Below, one piece after another: positions 1 through 8,689 of a DNA stretch of 64,000 bases. The stretch is from Streptomyces viridiviolaceus. Lineage in GTDB: Bacteria; Actinomycetota; Actinomycetes; Streptomycetales; Streptomycetaceae. The notes under the pieces were generated by a model. The model had not been told where the DNA came from, searched no databases, and saw nothing but the letters and a program-made list of their open reading frames with translations. Positions within the stretch are counted from its first letter, which is position 1. Every line of letters begins with the position of its first letter. The stretch spans positions 62,001-126,000 of the forward strand of contig NZ_BMWA01000013.1 in the NCBI RefSeq assembly GCF_014650995.1, written 5' to 3'. The position numbers and the translations under genes were made by a program.

Positions 1-1353
1 CCTCAGGTCGGCCTGGAGATCGAGCTGAACCTGGTCGACGGCGCGGCCGAGCCCGCGATGCGCAACAGCGACGTGCTGGAGGCGATCGCCGACCCCGCGT
101 GGTCCACCGAGCTGGGCCGGTTCAACCTGGAGATCAACGTCCCGCCGCGCCGTCTCACCGCAGGGGGCCCGGACGCCTGGGAGACCGAGATCCGCTCCGC
201 GCTGAACCACGCCGAGCAGCGCGCCACGTCGGTCGGCGCCCATCTGATCATGATCGGTATCCTTCCCACCCTGCGGCAGCAGGACGTCGGCGAGGCCTCG
301 CTGTCGGAGAACCCCCGCTACCGGCTGCTCAACGACCAGGTCTTCGCGGCCCGGGGCGAGGACCTGCGCATCGAGGTGGACGGGGTCGACCGGCTGCGCA
401 CCTACGCGGACACGATCACGCCGGAGGCCGCGTGCACCAGCACCCAGTTCCACCTCCAGGTGGCGCCGGAGGAGTTCGCCGACTACTGGAACGCCGCGCA
501 GGCGATCGCCGGCGTCCAGGTCGGGCTGGCGGCCAACGCACCGTTCCTGCTCGGCAAGGAACTGTGGCACGAGACGCGCATCCCGCTGTTCGAGCAGGCG
601 ACCGACACCCGTCCGCAGGAGATCAAGGTGCAGGGAGTGCGGCCGCGGGTGTGGTTCGGGGAGCGGTGGATCAACAGCGTCTTCGACCTCTTCGAGGAGA
701 ACCTGCGCTACTTCCCGGCCCTGCTGCCCGTGTGCGACGAGCAGGACCCCGCGGAGACCCTGGACCGCGGTGACATCCCCGAACTCGCCGAGCTCACCCT
801 GCACAACGGCACCATCTACCGGTGGAACCGCCCGGTGTACGCGGTCTCGCACGACAAACCGCACGTCAGGGTGGAGAACCGGGTGCTGCCCGCCGGCCCG
901 ACCGTCGCCGACATCCTCGCCAACGGCGCCTTCTACTACGGGCTCACCCGCGCCCTGGTGGAGGAGGACCGCCCGGTGTGGTCACGGATGTCCTTCTCGG
1001 CCGCCGAGGACAACCTGCACGAGGCGGCGCGGCACGGCATCGAGGCACGGCTGTACTGGCCCGGCATGGGCGAGGTCCCGGTGCCCGAACTGGTCCTGCG
1101 GCGTCTGCTGCCGCTCGCGCACCGGGGACTGGAGCGGTCCGGCATGGACGAGGCGTGGCGGGAGCCGCTGCTCGGCATCATCGAGCAGCGGTGCGTCACC
1201 GGTCGCAACGGGGCGGTCTGGCAGAAGGAGATGTTCCACCGCCTGGACGCCTCCACCCGTTCCGGCCGGCACGAGTCCCTGCGCCGGATGACCCAGATGT
1301 ACATCGACTACATGCACCTCAACGCCCCTGTCCACACCTGGCCGGTCGACTGA
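1..1353 (+). CDS. Glutamate-cysteine ligase family (GCS2) protein, 5' truncated
   Basis: The gene runs into the window's left edge; the frame is open from base 1, and the first codons read VGLEIELNLVDG, the conserved substrate-binding start of the GCS2 family. About 450 residues are visible of a family usually near 500, so perhaps 40-50 N-terminal residues are missing. The family makes gamma-glutamyl bonds (gamma-glutamylcysteine or related carboxylate-amine ligation) using ATP in the cytoplasm. Internal blocks such as TSTQFHLQV and RPRVWFGERW fit the ligase core. A class II amidotransferase follows 59 bases downstream on the same strand, so the two may act on related glutamate chemistry. The exact substrate cannot be told from sequence. 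Confidence 0.85.
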   Translation, partial: PQVGLEIELNLVDGAAEPAMRNSDVLEAIADPAWSTELGRFNLEINVPPRRLTAGGPDAWETEIRSALNHAEQRATSVGAHLIMIGILPTLRQQDVGEASLSENPRYRLLNDQVFAARGEDLRIEVDGVDRLRTYADTITPEAACTSTQFHLQVAPEEFADYWNAAQAIAGVQVGLAANAPFLLGKELWHETRIPLFEQATDTRPQEIKVQGVRPRVWFGERWINSVFDLFEENLRYFPALLPVCDEQDPAETLDRGDIPELAELTLHNGTIYRWNRPVYAVSHDKPHVRVENRVLPAGPTVADILANGAFYYGLTRALVEEDRPVWSRMSFSAAEDNLHEAARHGIEARLYWPGMGEVPVPELVLRRLLPLAHRGLERSGMDEAWREPLLGIIEQRCVTGRNGAVWQKEMFHRLDASTRSGRHESLRRMTQMYIDYMHLNAPVHTWPVD

Positions 1354-1412
1354 CTCCGGGTCCGACGTGGACGTGTGGTGAGCGGTGGACCGATGCCGGG
1401 AGGCGACGGAAT

Positions 1413-2246
1413 ATGTGCCGATGGCTTGCCTACTCGGGTGCGCCCGTGCTGCTCGACACCATCCTCTACAAACCGGAGCACTCGCTGATCGACCAGAGCC
1501 TGCACGCCCGTATGGGCGTCGAGACGACGAACGGCGACGGTTTCGGGGTGGGCTGGTACGGCCCGCACATGGAGACCCCGGCGGTGGTCCGGGAGATAGG
1601 ACCGGCCTGGAGCGACCGCAACCTCCGGGAGATCGCGGCGCACGTCCGTTCGTCACTGTTCTTCGCCCACATCCGCGCCTCGACGGGCAGCGCCGTGCAG
1701 CAGACCAACTGCCACCCGTTCCGGCACGGCCGCTGGATGTGGATGCACAACGGGGCGATCGACGAGTTCCACCTGAGCCGGCGCGAACTCGCCCTGGCCG
1801 TCGACCCGAGTCTCTACCCCTACATCGAGGGATCGACGGACTCGGAGATGATGTTCTTCCTGGCCCTCACGCTGGGCCTCGAGGACGACCCTCCCGGGGC
1901 CGTGGCCCGGATGGTGGGGATGATCGAGCGGACCGGTCACGACCACGGCGTCGAGTACCCGTTGCAGATGACGGTCGCCGTGACCGACGGCCGGCGGCTG
2001 TGGGCCTTCCGCTACTCCAGCCAGGGCGCCTCACGGTCGCTGTACTACAGCACGCGGGTGGAGACCCTGCGTGCGCTGCATCCGGACCTGGCCTTCCTGC
2101 GGAACATGTCCGAGGACGCCCGCCTCATCGTGTCCGAGCCCCTGGGCGGCCTGCCCGGCGCCTGGAACAAGGTTCCGGAGAGCAGCTACGGCGTGGTGCA
2201 GCCCGGGGAGGACGCCCTGCTCCCCTTCGTACCGCAGCCCGCCTGA
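1413..2246 (+). CDS. Class II glutamine amidotransferase (YafJ/EgtC-like)
   Basis: A 277-residue cytoplasmic protein starting MCRWLAY; after Met removal Cys2 would be the N-terminal nucleophile of class II (Ntn) glutamine amidotransferases. FAHIRAST, the Asn/His-rich NCHPF and the MHNGAI block form the glutaminase pocket. No synthase domain follows, as in stand-alone YafJ or the EgtC gamma-glutamyl hydrolase of ergothioneine synthesis. The ATG at 1413 was chosen because it puts Cys at position 2 and has a GGGAGG ribosome site at 1398-1403. It lies just after a GCS2 ligase, a pairing that recalls ergothioneine loci, but no other egt gene is present, so that role is only a possibility. Confidence 0.85.
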   Translation: MCRWLAYSGAPVLLDTILYKPEHSLIDQSLHARMGVETTNGDGFGVGWYGPHMETPAVVREIGPAWSDRNLREIAAHVRSSLFFAHIRASTGSAVQQTNCHPFRHGRWMWMHNGAIDEFHLSRRELALAVDPSLYPYIEGSTDSEMMFFLALTLGLEDDPPGAVARMVGMIERTGHDHGVEYPLQMTVAVTDGRRLWAFRYSSQGASRSLYYSTRVETLRALHPDLAFLRNMSEDARLIVSEPLGGLPGAWNKVPESSYGVVQPGEDALLPFVPQPA

Positions 2247-2352
2247 CCTGTGGCACGGCGGACCGGGTGCGCGGGCGCCCCGGCGGACGTACGGTGGCCC
2301 GCATCGGTGACGTGGTGGGTCACCGCCGGCGGGCTCAGCGGGTGGAGGCGGT

Positions 2353-3156
2353 ATGGCCGGCAAGAAGGCGGCGAAGCTGCCGCGGAAGGTGTACGAGAAG
2401 GAACTGCTCCGCCTGCAGACGGAGTTGGCGAGGATGCAGGAGTGGGTGCGGGCGGAGGACGCACGGCTGGTCGTCGTCTTCGAAGGGCGGGACGCGGCCG
2501 GCAAGGGCGGCACGATCAAGCGGGTCACCGAGCACCTCAACCCACGTGTCGCGCGGATCGCGGCCCTGCCGAAGCCCACCGAGCGCGAACGGACCCAGTG
2601 GTACTTCCAGCGGTACGTGCAGTACCTGCCGGCCGCCGGGGAGATCGTGCTGTTCGACCGCTCCTGGTACAACCGGGCCGGGGTCGAGCATGTGATGGGC
2701 TTCTGCACCAAGGAGGAGCACCAGCGGTTCCTGCACCAGTGCCCGATCTTCGAGCGGATGCTGGTGGAGGAGGGCATCCTGCTGCGCAAGTACTGGTTCT
2801 CGGTGAGCGACACCGAACAGCAGGAACGCTTCCGGCGCCGTCTGGAGGACCCCCTGCGCCGCTGGAAGCTGTCGCCGATGGACCTGGAGTCGATCACACG
2901 CTGGGAGGCGTACTCGCGGGCCAAGGACGAGATGATGGTGCACACCGACATCCCCGAAGCGCCGTGGTACGTCGTGGAGAGCGACGACAAGCGCCGGGCG
3001 CGGCTGAACATGATCGCCCACCTGCTGGACTCCGTCCCCTACCACCACATCTCACCGCCGGTCCTGGACCTTCCGCAGCGGCCCGCCTCCACGGGGTACA
3101 GGCGCACGCCGCGCGAACTGCAGACCTACGTTCCCGACCACGCGGCGGACCTGTGA
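2353..3156 (+). CDS. ppk2: Polyphosphate kinase 2 (PPK2 family)
   Basis: This 267-residue protein is a full-length single-domain PPK2. It carries the Walker A loop GRDAAGKGGT at residues 45-54 (Lys51) and the Walker B/lid block FDRSWYNR at about 101-108. PPK2 enzymes move phosphate between polyphosphate and nucleotides, commonly making ATP or GTP from the diphosphate. Length and motif spacing fit the diphosphate-using class, though class cannot be proved by eye. The gene sits with photolyase and SDR genes in what looks like a stress-linked run; in Streptomyces such genes are often under SigB-type control, but no matching promoter was identified here. Confidence 0.92.
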   Translation: MAGKKAAKLPRKVYEKELLRLQTELARMQEWVRAEDARLVVVFEGRDAAGKGGTIKRVTEHLNPRVARIAALPKPTERERTQWYFQRYVQYLPAAGEIVLFDRSWYNRAGVEHVMGFCTKEEHQRFLHQCPIFERMLVEEGILLRKYWFSVSDTEQQERFRRRLEDPLRRWKLSPMDLESITRWEAYSRAKDEMMVHTDIPEAPWYVVESDDKRRARLNMIAHLLDSVPYHHISPPVLDLPQRPASTGYRRTPRELQTYVPDHAADL

Positions 3157-3203
3157 CGCCGCACCGCGGACGGCGCCCCGCTCGGGGGAAGTGATCCGGC
3201 GAG

Positions 3204-3228
3204 GACGGTCCGGCGACGGCGGACCGTC
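3204..3228 (+). terminator. Hairpin between PPK2 and SDR genes
   Basis: Perfect 9-bp inverted repeat (GACGGTCCG / CGGACCGTC) with a 7-base loop, 48 bases after the PPK2 stop and 20 bases before the SDR start. There is no T run. It may end PPK2 transcription or shape the 5' end of the next message. Confidence 0.45.
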
Positions 3229-3248
3229 AGGAGAGAAGGGCACGGCGC

Positions 3249-4763
3249 ATGAGCGACGACGGAACGGGAGCCGGGCTGCGCTGCCTGGTCACCGGGGCCA
3301 GCGGCTACATCGGTGGCCGGCTCGTGCCCGAACTCCTCACCGCCGGGCACCGGGTGCGGTGCCTCGCCCGTTCTCCGCACAAGCTGCGCGATCACCCCTG
3401 GGCGCGGGACGCCGAGGTGGTCCGGGGCGACGTCACGGACGCCGAGGCGGTCGCCCGGGCGATGAAGGACGTCGACGTCGCCTACTACCTGGTGCACGCG
3501 CTCGGCACCGGGAGCACCTTCGAGGAGACCGACCGGCGGGCGGCACGTGTCTTCGCCGAGCAGGCCCGGGCGGCGGGCGTACGGCGCCTGGTCTTCCTCG
3601 GCGCGCTGACTCCGTCGGGCGTTCCGGAGCGGGAGCTGTCCCCGCACCTGCGGTCCCGGGCGGAGGTGGGCCGTATCCTCCTGGCCTCCGGCGTGCCCAC
3701 GACCGTGCTGCGGGCCGCGGTCGTCATCGGCTCCGGTTCGGCCTCCTTCGAGATGCTGCGCTACCTGACCGAGAGGCTGCCGGTGATGGTCACCCCGAGC
3801 TGGGTCCGCACCCGCATCCAGCCGGTCGCCATCCGGGACGTCCTGCGCGCCCTCGTCGGCAGCGCGCGGATGCCGGACGGCGTCAACCGCGCGTTCGACC
3901 TGGGCGGCCCGGACGTCCTCACCTACCGGGACATGATGGTCCGGTACGCCGAGGTCGCCGAGCTGCCGCGGCGACTGATCGTCCCGGTGCCGGTCCTCAC
4001 GCCCCGTCTGTCGAGCTACTGGGTGGGGCTGGTCACCCCGGTGCCCCCGTCCATCGCGCGTCCGCTCACGGAGTCGCTGCGCCACGAAGTGGTCTGCCGC
4101 GAACACGACATCGCCCGGTACGTGCCGGACCCTCCCGGCTCCCCCCTCCCCTTCGACGAGGCGGTCCGGCTGGCCCTGCGCCGGGTGCGCGACGCCGACG
4201 TCGCCACCCGCTGGTCCTCCGCGTCCCCGCCCGGTGCGCCCAGCGATCCGCTGCCCACCGACCCCGACTGGGCCGGCGGCAGCCTCTACACCGACCGCCG
4301 TGCCCTGCTCGTCGACGCCCCGCCCGAGGCGCTGTGGCGGGTGATCGAGGGCATCGGCGGTGACAACGGCTGGTACTCCTTCCCCCTGGCGTGGGCGGTG
4401 CGCGGCTGGCTGGACCGGCTGGTCGGCGGGGTCGGGCTGCGCCGCGGGCGGCGGGACGCGGCCCGGCTGCGCGCCGGCGACTCGCTCGACTTCTGGCGGG
4501 TGGAGGAGATCCTCCCGGGCCGCCTGCTGCGGCTGCGCGCCGAGATGCGGCTGCCCGGACTGGCCTGGCTGGAGATGTACGCCGGGACCGACGACGACGG
4601 CCGGACCCGGTACCGCCAGCGGGCCCTGTTCCACCCGCACGGGCTGCTCGGACACGCCTACTGGTGGAGCGTGTGGCCCTTCCATGCCGTCGTGTTCGGT
4701 GGCATGGCCCGCAACATCGCCCGGGCCGCGGCCCGGGCCCCCCACGTCCAAGGAGCACCATGA
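3249..4763 (+). CDS. SDR-family NAD(P)-binding oxidoreductase with DUF2867-type C-terminal domain
   Basis: A 504-residue two-domain protein. The N-terminal part (about 10-320) is an atypical SDR/NmrA-like Rossmann fold with TGASGYIGG at residues 15-23, a nucleotide-binding glycine motif. The C-terminal part (about 330-495) resembles the DUF2867 / START-like domain often fused to such reductases in actinomycetes. The substrate is unknown; relatives are annotated as NAD-dependent epimerases or nucleoside-diphosphate-sugar reductases. Its stop overlaps the photolyase start (ATGA), so the two are translationally coupled and probably share expression. Confidence 0.85.
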   Translation: MSDDGTGAGLRCLVTGASGYIGGRLVPELLTAGHRVRCLARSPHKLRDHPWARDAEVVRGDVTDAEAVARAMKDVDVAYYLVHALGTGSTFEETDRRAARVFAEQARAAGVRRLVFLGALTPSGVPERELSPHLRSRAEVGRILLASGVPTTVLRAAVVIGSGSASFEMLRYLTERLPVMVTPSWVRTRIQPVAIRDVLRALVGSARMPDGVNRAFDLGGPDVLTYRDMMVRYAEVAELPRRLIVPVPVLTPRLSSYWVGLVTPVPPSIARPLTESLRHEVVCREHDIARYVPDPPGSPLPFDEAVRLALRRVRDADVATRWSSASPPGAPSDPLPTDPDWAGGSLYTDRRALLVDAPPEALWRVIEGIGGDNGWYSFPLAWAVRGWLDRLVGGVGLRRGRRDAARLRAGDSLDFWRVEEILPGRLLRLRAEMRLPGLAWLEMYAGTDDDGRTRYRQRALFHPHGLLGHAYWWSVWPFHAVVFGGMARNIARAAARAPHVQGAP

Positions 4764-6136
4764 CCGTTTCGGTCGTCCTGTTCACCGCCGACCTGCGACT
4801 GCACGACCAGCCGGCGCTGCGCGCCGCCCTCGACGGCTCCTCGGCCGTGGTGCCGCTCTTCGTCCGTGACCGGGCCGTCCAGGCAGCCGGCTTCGCCGCG
4901 CCCAACCGGCTCGCCTTCCTCGCGGACTGTCTGCGGGACCTGGACGCCGGGCTGCGCGAGCGCGGCGGGCGGCTCGTCGTGCGCCACGGCGACGTGGTCC
5001 AGGAGGTGTGCTCGGTGGTGACCGAGGCCGCGGCGGACGAGGTGCACATGGCGGCCGACGTCAGCGCCTACGCGCACGGCCGCGAGGACCGGCTGCGGTC
5101 CGCCCTGCGGGCGCAGGGCTGCCGGCTGCACGTCCACGACACGGTGACCACCGTGATCGCGCCCGGTATCGTGACGCCCGCGTCCTCCGACCACTTCGCC
5201 ATCTTCACCCCCTATTTCCGGCGGTGGTCCGAGCAGCGCCTGAGGGACGTGCTCCCCGCACCCCGGCGGGTCCGTGTTCCCGACGGCGTCGGGTCGCTGC
5301 CGGTGCCCACCCGCCCGGACCTGTCCGGGGTGTCCCCGGGGTTGCCGACGGGCGGTGAGACGCAGGCACGGGAACGACTCGCGGCCTGGCTGCGCGAGGA
5401 CGTCGCCGCCTATGCCGACCGCCACGACGACCTGCCCGGGGACGCGACCTCCCGTCTCTCCCCGCACCTGCATTTCGGCACCCTCTCCCCCGTCGAGCTC
5501 GTCCACCGCGCGCGCCGCGCGGGAGGCCCGGGCGCCGAGGCGTTCGTACGGCAACTGGCCTGGCGGGACTTCCACCGCCAGGTGCTGGCCGCGCGGCCGG
5601 AGGCGGCCGCCGGGGACTACCGCACCCGGCACGACCGGTGGCGGACCGAGGCCGAGGCACATGACGACATCGCCGCGTGGAAGGAGGGCCGCACCGGCTA
5701 CCCGGTCGTCGACGCCGCGATGCGCCAGCTGCGCCACGAGGGGTGGATGCACAACCGCGGGCGGCTGCTGACCGCCTCCTTCCTCGCCAAGACGCTCTAC
5801 GTGGACTGGCGCGTGGGCGCCCGGCATTTCCTGGACCTGCTCGTGGACGGCGACCTCGCCAACAACCAGCTCAACTGGCAGTGGGTCGCGGGCACCGGCA
5901 CCGACACCCGCCCCCACCGCGTCCTCAACCCGATCGCGCAGGCCAAGCGGTACGACCCCGACGGCACCTACGTCCGCCGCTGGGTGCCGGAGCTGGCCGG
6001 GCTCGACGGTCCGGCCGTGCACCAGCCGTGGAAGCTGCGCGGCGCCGAGCGCGCGCTGTACGACGCCTACCCCGACCCCGTGGTGGACCTCGCCGAGGGG
6101 CTGGCCCGGTTCCGCCGGGCCCGCGGAAGGGACTGA
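4760..6136 (+). CDS. phr: Cryptochrome/deoxyribodipyrimidine photolyase
   Basis: A 458-residue flavoprotein. The N-terminal antenna-type Rossmann domain begins SVVLFTADLRLHDQPAL. The FAD-binding helical domain holds NRGRLLTASFLAKTL, the Trp-rich stretch NNQLNWQWVAGTGTD and the C-terminal block RVLNPIAQAKRYDPDG, all diagnostic of class I CPD photolyases, which split cyclobutane pyrimidine dimers using blue light. Length is normal for bacterial Phr (about 450-470). The start has AAGGAG 5 bases upstream and overlaps the preceding stop by 4 bases. A light-sensing cryptochrome role cannot be excluded, but the length and motifs favour repair. Confidence 0.93.
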   Translation: MTVSVVLFTADLRLHDQPALRAALDGSSAVVPLFVRDRAVQAAGFAAPNRLAFLADCLRDLDAGLRERGGRLVVRHGDVVQEVCSVVTEAAADEVHMAADVSAYAHGREDRLRSALRAQGCRLHVHDTVTTVIAPGIVTPASSDHFAIFTPYFRRWSEQRLRDVLPAPRRVRVPDGVGSLPVPTRPDLSGVSPGLPTGGETQARERLAAWLREDVAAYADRHDDLPGDATSRLSPHLHFGTLSPVELVHRARRAGGPGAEAFVRQLAWRDFHRQVLAARPEAAAGDYRTRHDRWRTEAEAHDDIAAWKEGRTGYPVVDAAMRQLRHEGWMHNRGRLLTASFLAKTLYVDWRVGARHFLDLLVDGDLANNQLNWQWVAGTGTDTRPHRVLNPIAQAKRYDPDGTYVRRWVPELAGLDGPAVHQPWKLRGAERALYDAYPDPVVDLAEGLARFRRARGRD

Positions 6137-6155
6137 GCGGTGCGGGACCCGGCCG

Positions 6156-6611
6156 TCAGGAGGAGGGGCCGGCCGGCCCGCGGGTGCCCGGGCTGTCGGG
6201 GCGGGCCGTGTGATCGGGGTGGCTCCGGGTGCGTCGGGCCTCCTTCAGCTCCGCCTCGTACAGATGGTCGCGGCCGTCGGCCAGCTCCTGCACCGCCGCG
6301 CGCTCCAGGTCCTTGAAGGCCTGGTAGTACGTCCGCTCGTACGCCTCGACGACCTGGAACGTCCAGTGTCCGGGGATCACGTTGCGCCCCAGGATCTCCG
6401 TCTCGACGCGGTCCGCCCACGCCCGGTGACCCGCCTTGCGCAGCAGGTCCACCGTACGGTCCAGTTCCAGGTCGGCCGTGCCGGTGAGCTGGTGGAAGGA
6501 GTACAGGTGCCCGCGCGCCCGCTCCGTCGTCTCCAGCGCCTTCGACAAGGATCCGAGCGCTTCCACCGTCAGGTCACCGACGCCGTCGGGACGCCGGTGC
6601 TCGTCGTCCAT
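6156..6611 (-). CDS. Conserved hypothetical protein, helical
   Basis: A 151-residue soluble protein with no membrane segment or signal. It looks helical, with a Trp/Tyr-containing middle (GHWTFQVVEAYERTYY) and a low-complexity Pro/Ser C-terminal tail. I do not recognise a catalytic motif; similar proteins occur in Streptomyces as unknowns. It follows the DUF2945 gene by about 15 bases on the same strand and is probably co-transcribed with it. ATG 6611 is given; an in-frame GTG at 6620 is equally possible because neither has a strong ribosome site. Confidence 0.7.
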   Translation of the reverse strand: MDDEHRRPDGVGDLTVEALGSLSKALETTERARGHLYSFHQLTGTADLELDRTVDLLRKAGHRAWADRVETEILGRNVIPGHWTFQVVEAYERTYYQAFKDLERAAVQELADGRDHLYEAELKEARRTRSHPDHTARPDSPGTRGPAGPSS

Positions 6612-6626
6612 GCCGTCCACGGCGTC

Positions 6627-6854
6627 TCACTTCTTCTTCAGCGCGGACGGCTTGTGCACCGCGGCCTTTCCGGACTTGGCGCTGCGCAGCTGGTACTGCG
6701 GATCGTCCGCGGCGGCGTCCACCGTGCGACCGGCCGCCTCCGTGTGCTCGGTGATCTCCTTCTCCACGGTGCCCTCGGTCCGGTGGCCGTGACTGCTCCA
6801 GGCGACCTCGTCGCCCTTCTTCAGCTTCTTTCCCGCTCCACGGCTCTTCGCCAT
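6627..6854 (-). CDS. DUF2945 (TUDOR-like, hypervirulence-associated) small protein
   Basis: A 75-residue basic protein. KKGDEVAWSSHGHRTEGTV matches the short SH3/TUDOR-like fold of DUF2945, and the mature end is Lys-rich (SALKKK). These proteins are common in bacteria and fungi; their biochemical role is not established. The ATG at 6854 is preceded by a strong AGGAGG and so is preferred to the upstream in-frame ATG at 6893, which would add a poorly conserved 13-residue extension. It heads a two-gene operon with the following helical protein. Confidence 0.82.
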   Translation of the reverse strand: MAKSRGAGKKLKKGDEVAWSSHGHRTEGTVEKEITEHTEAAGRTVDAAADDPQYQLRSAKSGKAAVHKPSALKKK

Positions 6855-6981
6855 CTCAAAACCTCCTGGCAGAGAATCGGTGACGTCCGGCATGCTGCTC
6901 CCTCCAGCCTGAGGGCCGTCCGGCCACTTCGCAGCTCATGGCCGCGGGGGCATCGCCACGGGTGAGAGGACTGCCCTTCTC

Positions 6982-7521
6982 GTGTCTCGGCCACTGCTCT
7001 ACCTCGACGTCGACGGCCCGCTCAATCCGTTCGCGGCGCAGCCGCAGCGGCGTCCCGAGGGCTACTCGACCCACCGGATGAAGCCCGAGGGGTGGGTGGC
7101 CCGGCACCCGGGCACGCCACGGGCGTACGTGAAGCCGCTGCGTGTCTGGCTGAACCCCGGGCACGGCCGCAGGCTGCGGAGTCTGAGCGAGCTGTACGAC
7201 CTGGTGTGGGCCACGACGTGGGGGCACGAGGCGAACCTCTTCATCGGGCCGGTCCTCGGCCTCCCGGAGCTGCCCGTCGTCACCTGGCCGACGCTGTGGG
7301 GGACGGAGCCGGACGGCACGTTCTGGAAGACCCGCGGTCTGGTGGCCCATGCCGACGGCCGTCCGTTCGCCTGGGTCGACGACGAGATCGGGCCCGCGGA
7401 CCGGGCCTTCGTCGCGGCGCACCACGGCGGTGCGGCGCTCCTGCACCGGGTCGACGCCCGGCTGGGTCTGCGCGACGGCGACTTCGAGACCCTCGAGGCG
7501 TTCGCCCGCGCGCTCATCTGA
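6982..7521 (+). CDS. HAD-like hydrolase domain protein
   Basis: A 179-residue protein starting at GTG 6982. LYLDVDGPLNP (Asp9, Asp11) is HAD motif I, and WVDDEIGPADR near residue 132 is the acidic motif IV. The middle WATTWGHEAN is typical of small actinobacterial HAD proteins related to the HAD domain found with RNA-repair proteins. The expected reaction is Mg-dependent phosphate hydrolysis by an Asp nucleophile; the substrate is unknown. It stands alone, divergent from the DUF2945 gene pair. Confidence 0.78.
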   Translation: MSRPLLYLDVDGPLNPFAAQPQRRPEGYSTHRMKPEGWVARHPGTPRAYVKPLRVWLNPGHGRRLRSLSELYDLVWATTWGHEANLFIGPVLGLPELPVVTWPTLWGTEPDGTFWKTRGLVAHADGRPFAWVDDEIGPADRAFVAAHHGGAALLHRVDARLGLRDGDFETLEAFARALI

Positions 7522-7632
7522 CACCGGTCCCCGGGACGGCCGTGCGCACCGGGCCTCGACGCGCACGGTGGGAGCGCTTCGGCCGCCCTTCCCGGCGGCC
7601 CAAGTGCTCTGCGCCCGTGGGTTTTCGGTCCA

Positions 7633-7682
7633 GCGGTCAAGGGGCCGAACGGGTGCGCTACATTTTGCATCGCCTTGACCGC
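7633..7682 (+). promoter_or_regulatory. Inverted repeat and candidate promoter upstream of the DUF350 gene
   Basis: A perfect 10-bp inverted repeat (GCGGTCAAGG at 7633-7642, CCTTGACCGC at 7673-7682) flanks 30 bases that include TACATT at 7659-7664. GGTCAA at 7636 lies 17 bases upstream of TACATT, a plausible -35/-10 pair. The arms overlap this promoter, so a regulator could bind here; no obvious regulator gene is adjacent. Confidence 0.35.
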
Positions 7683-7722
7683 GATCACTCACGATCTCTC
7701 ACGCTACGGAGCCGGCAACCCC

Positions 7723-8145
7723 ATGAGCGACATCGTCAACGGACTCGGCCGGGCCACCGCCTACGGCGCCCTGGGCCTGGTCCTGCTGGTCCTCGGCATC
7801 GTCCTGGTCGATGTGCTGACGCCCGGAAAGCTCGGCCGGCAGATCTGGGAGCAGCGCAATCGCAACGCCGCCGTGCTGCTCAGCTCGGCGCTGCTCGGCA
7901 TCGGCGGCATCGTGTTCACCTCGATCTGGACGACGTACGAGGACTTCGGCAAGGGACTGGTGTCGACCGCGGCGTTCGGCGTGCTGGGGCTGGTGATGAT
8001 GGCCGTGGCGTTCCTGGTGGTCGACCTGATCACGCCGGGTCGCCTGGGCGCGACGCTGGTCGATCCCGAGCCCCACCCGGCGGTCTGGGTGACGGCGTCG
8101 TGCAACCTGGCCGTGGCCGCCGTCATTTCGGCGTCCATCGCCTGA
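7723..8145 (+). CDS. DUF350 integral membrane protein
   Basis: A 140-residue protein with four predicted membrane helices arranged as two similar halves; each half ends with a matching motif (VDVLTPGKLG and VDLITPGRLG), as expected for the internally duplicated DUF350 family. The role is unknown. The ATG at 7723 was chosen because it starts just before the first helix and has a GGAG about 11 bases upstream; a TTG at 7675 would add a poorly supported 16-residue leader. Monocistronic, with a hairpin after its stop. Confidence 0.82.
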   Translation: MSDIVNGLGRATAYGALGLVLLVLGIVLVDVLTPGKLGRQIWEQRNRNAAVLLSSALLGIGGIVFTSIWTTYEDFGKGLVSTAAFGVLGLVMMAVAFLVVDLITPGRLGATLVDPEPHPAVWVTASCNLAVAAVISASIA

Positions 8146-8157
8146 CGCGGCCCCGGG

Positions 8158-8177
8158 GACCCCTGCCGGCCGGGGTC
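8158..8177. terminator. Hairpin between convergent genes
   Basis: GACCCC / GGGGTC arms with an 8-base loop between the stops of the DUF350 and SRPBCC genes, placed to end transcription from either side. No T run. Confidence 0.4.
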
Positions 8178-8197
8178 GTCGTGCGCCTGCCCGGGCG

Positions 8198-8629
8198 TCA
8201 GTCGCCCGCGCCGGCGGCCAGGTGGGCGCTCAGGCCATCGAGCAGCATGGTGCTGCCCTGCTCCGCCATGTCGCGTTCCTCCGCGCTGTCACAGGTCTGG
8301 TGGAGGGCGATCCTCGTGCGGCCGGCGTCCGGCTCGTCGAGTTCCACGGTCATGACGGCGGGCGAGGGCCTGCCCGGTACGTCCATGCCCACGACCAGCA
8401 GACGGTTCTCGGTGACGTCGAGGTAGGTGCCCGTCAGCGGGAACCGCCCGCCGTCGGGGGTGACCACCGTGGACTTCCACGCCCCGCCCGGCCGCACGTC
8501 CATCTCGACCGATCCGGCGGCGGCGTGAGCCCACTGCTCGTACTGCCCGGGGGTGGTCCACGCCAGCCACACCTCGGCCGCGGGGGCGTCCAGGGTGCGG
8601 GTGAGTGTGCAGGAGTGGCCGTCGCTCAT
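8198..8629 (-). CDS. SRPBCC (AHSA1-like) domain protein
   Basis: A 143-residue protein of the START/Bet v1-like fold. It begins with the typical TRTLDAPAAEVWLAWTTP, has RPGGAWKSTV in the middle and ends with a helix (STMLLDGLSAHLAAG). Such proteins bind hydrophobic ligands or act as Hsp90-activator-like modules; in actinomycetes they are often encoded next to ArsR or AraC regulators. The ligand is unknown. Just upstream on the same strand lie remains of an AraC-type regulator, which may once have controlled this gene. Confidence 0.82.
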   Translation of the reverse strand: MSDGHSCTLTRTLDAPAAEVWLAWTTPGQYEQWAHAAAGSVEMDVRPGGAWKSTVVTPDGGRFPLTGTYLDVTENRLLVVGMDVPGRPSPAVMTVELDEPDAGRTRIALHQTCDSAEERDMAEQGSTMLLDGLSAHLAAGAGD

Positions 8630-8689
8630 GTTCCTGCTCCTCGTGTCCGTCGTCGGCGGTGTGTCGCACGGGTAGACGGCCGCGAGCGC

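Noticed and set aside
1..2246. Ergothioneine cluster (egtA/egtC)
   Set aside because: Ligase and amidotransferase types are compatible, but egtB, egtD and egtE are absent in the visible sequence.
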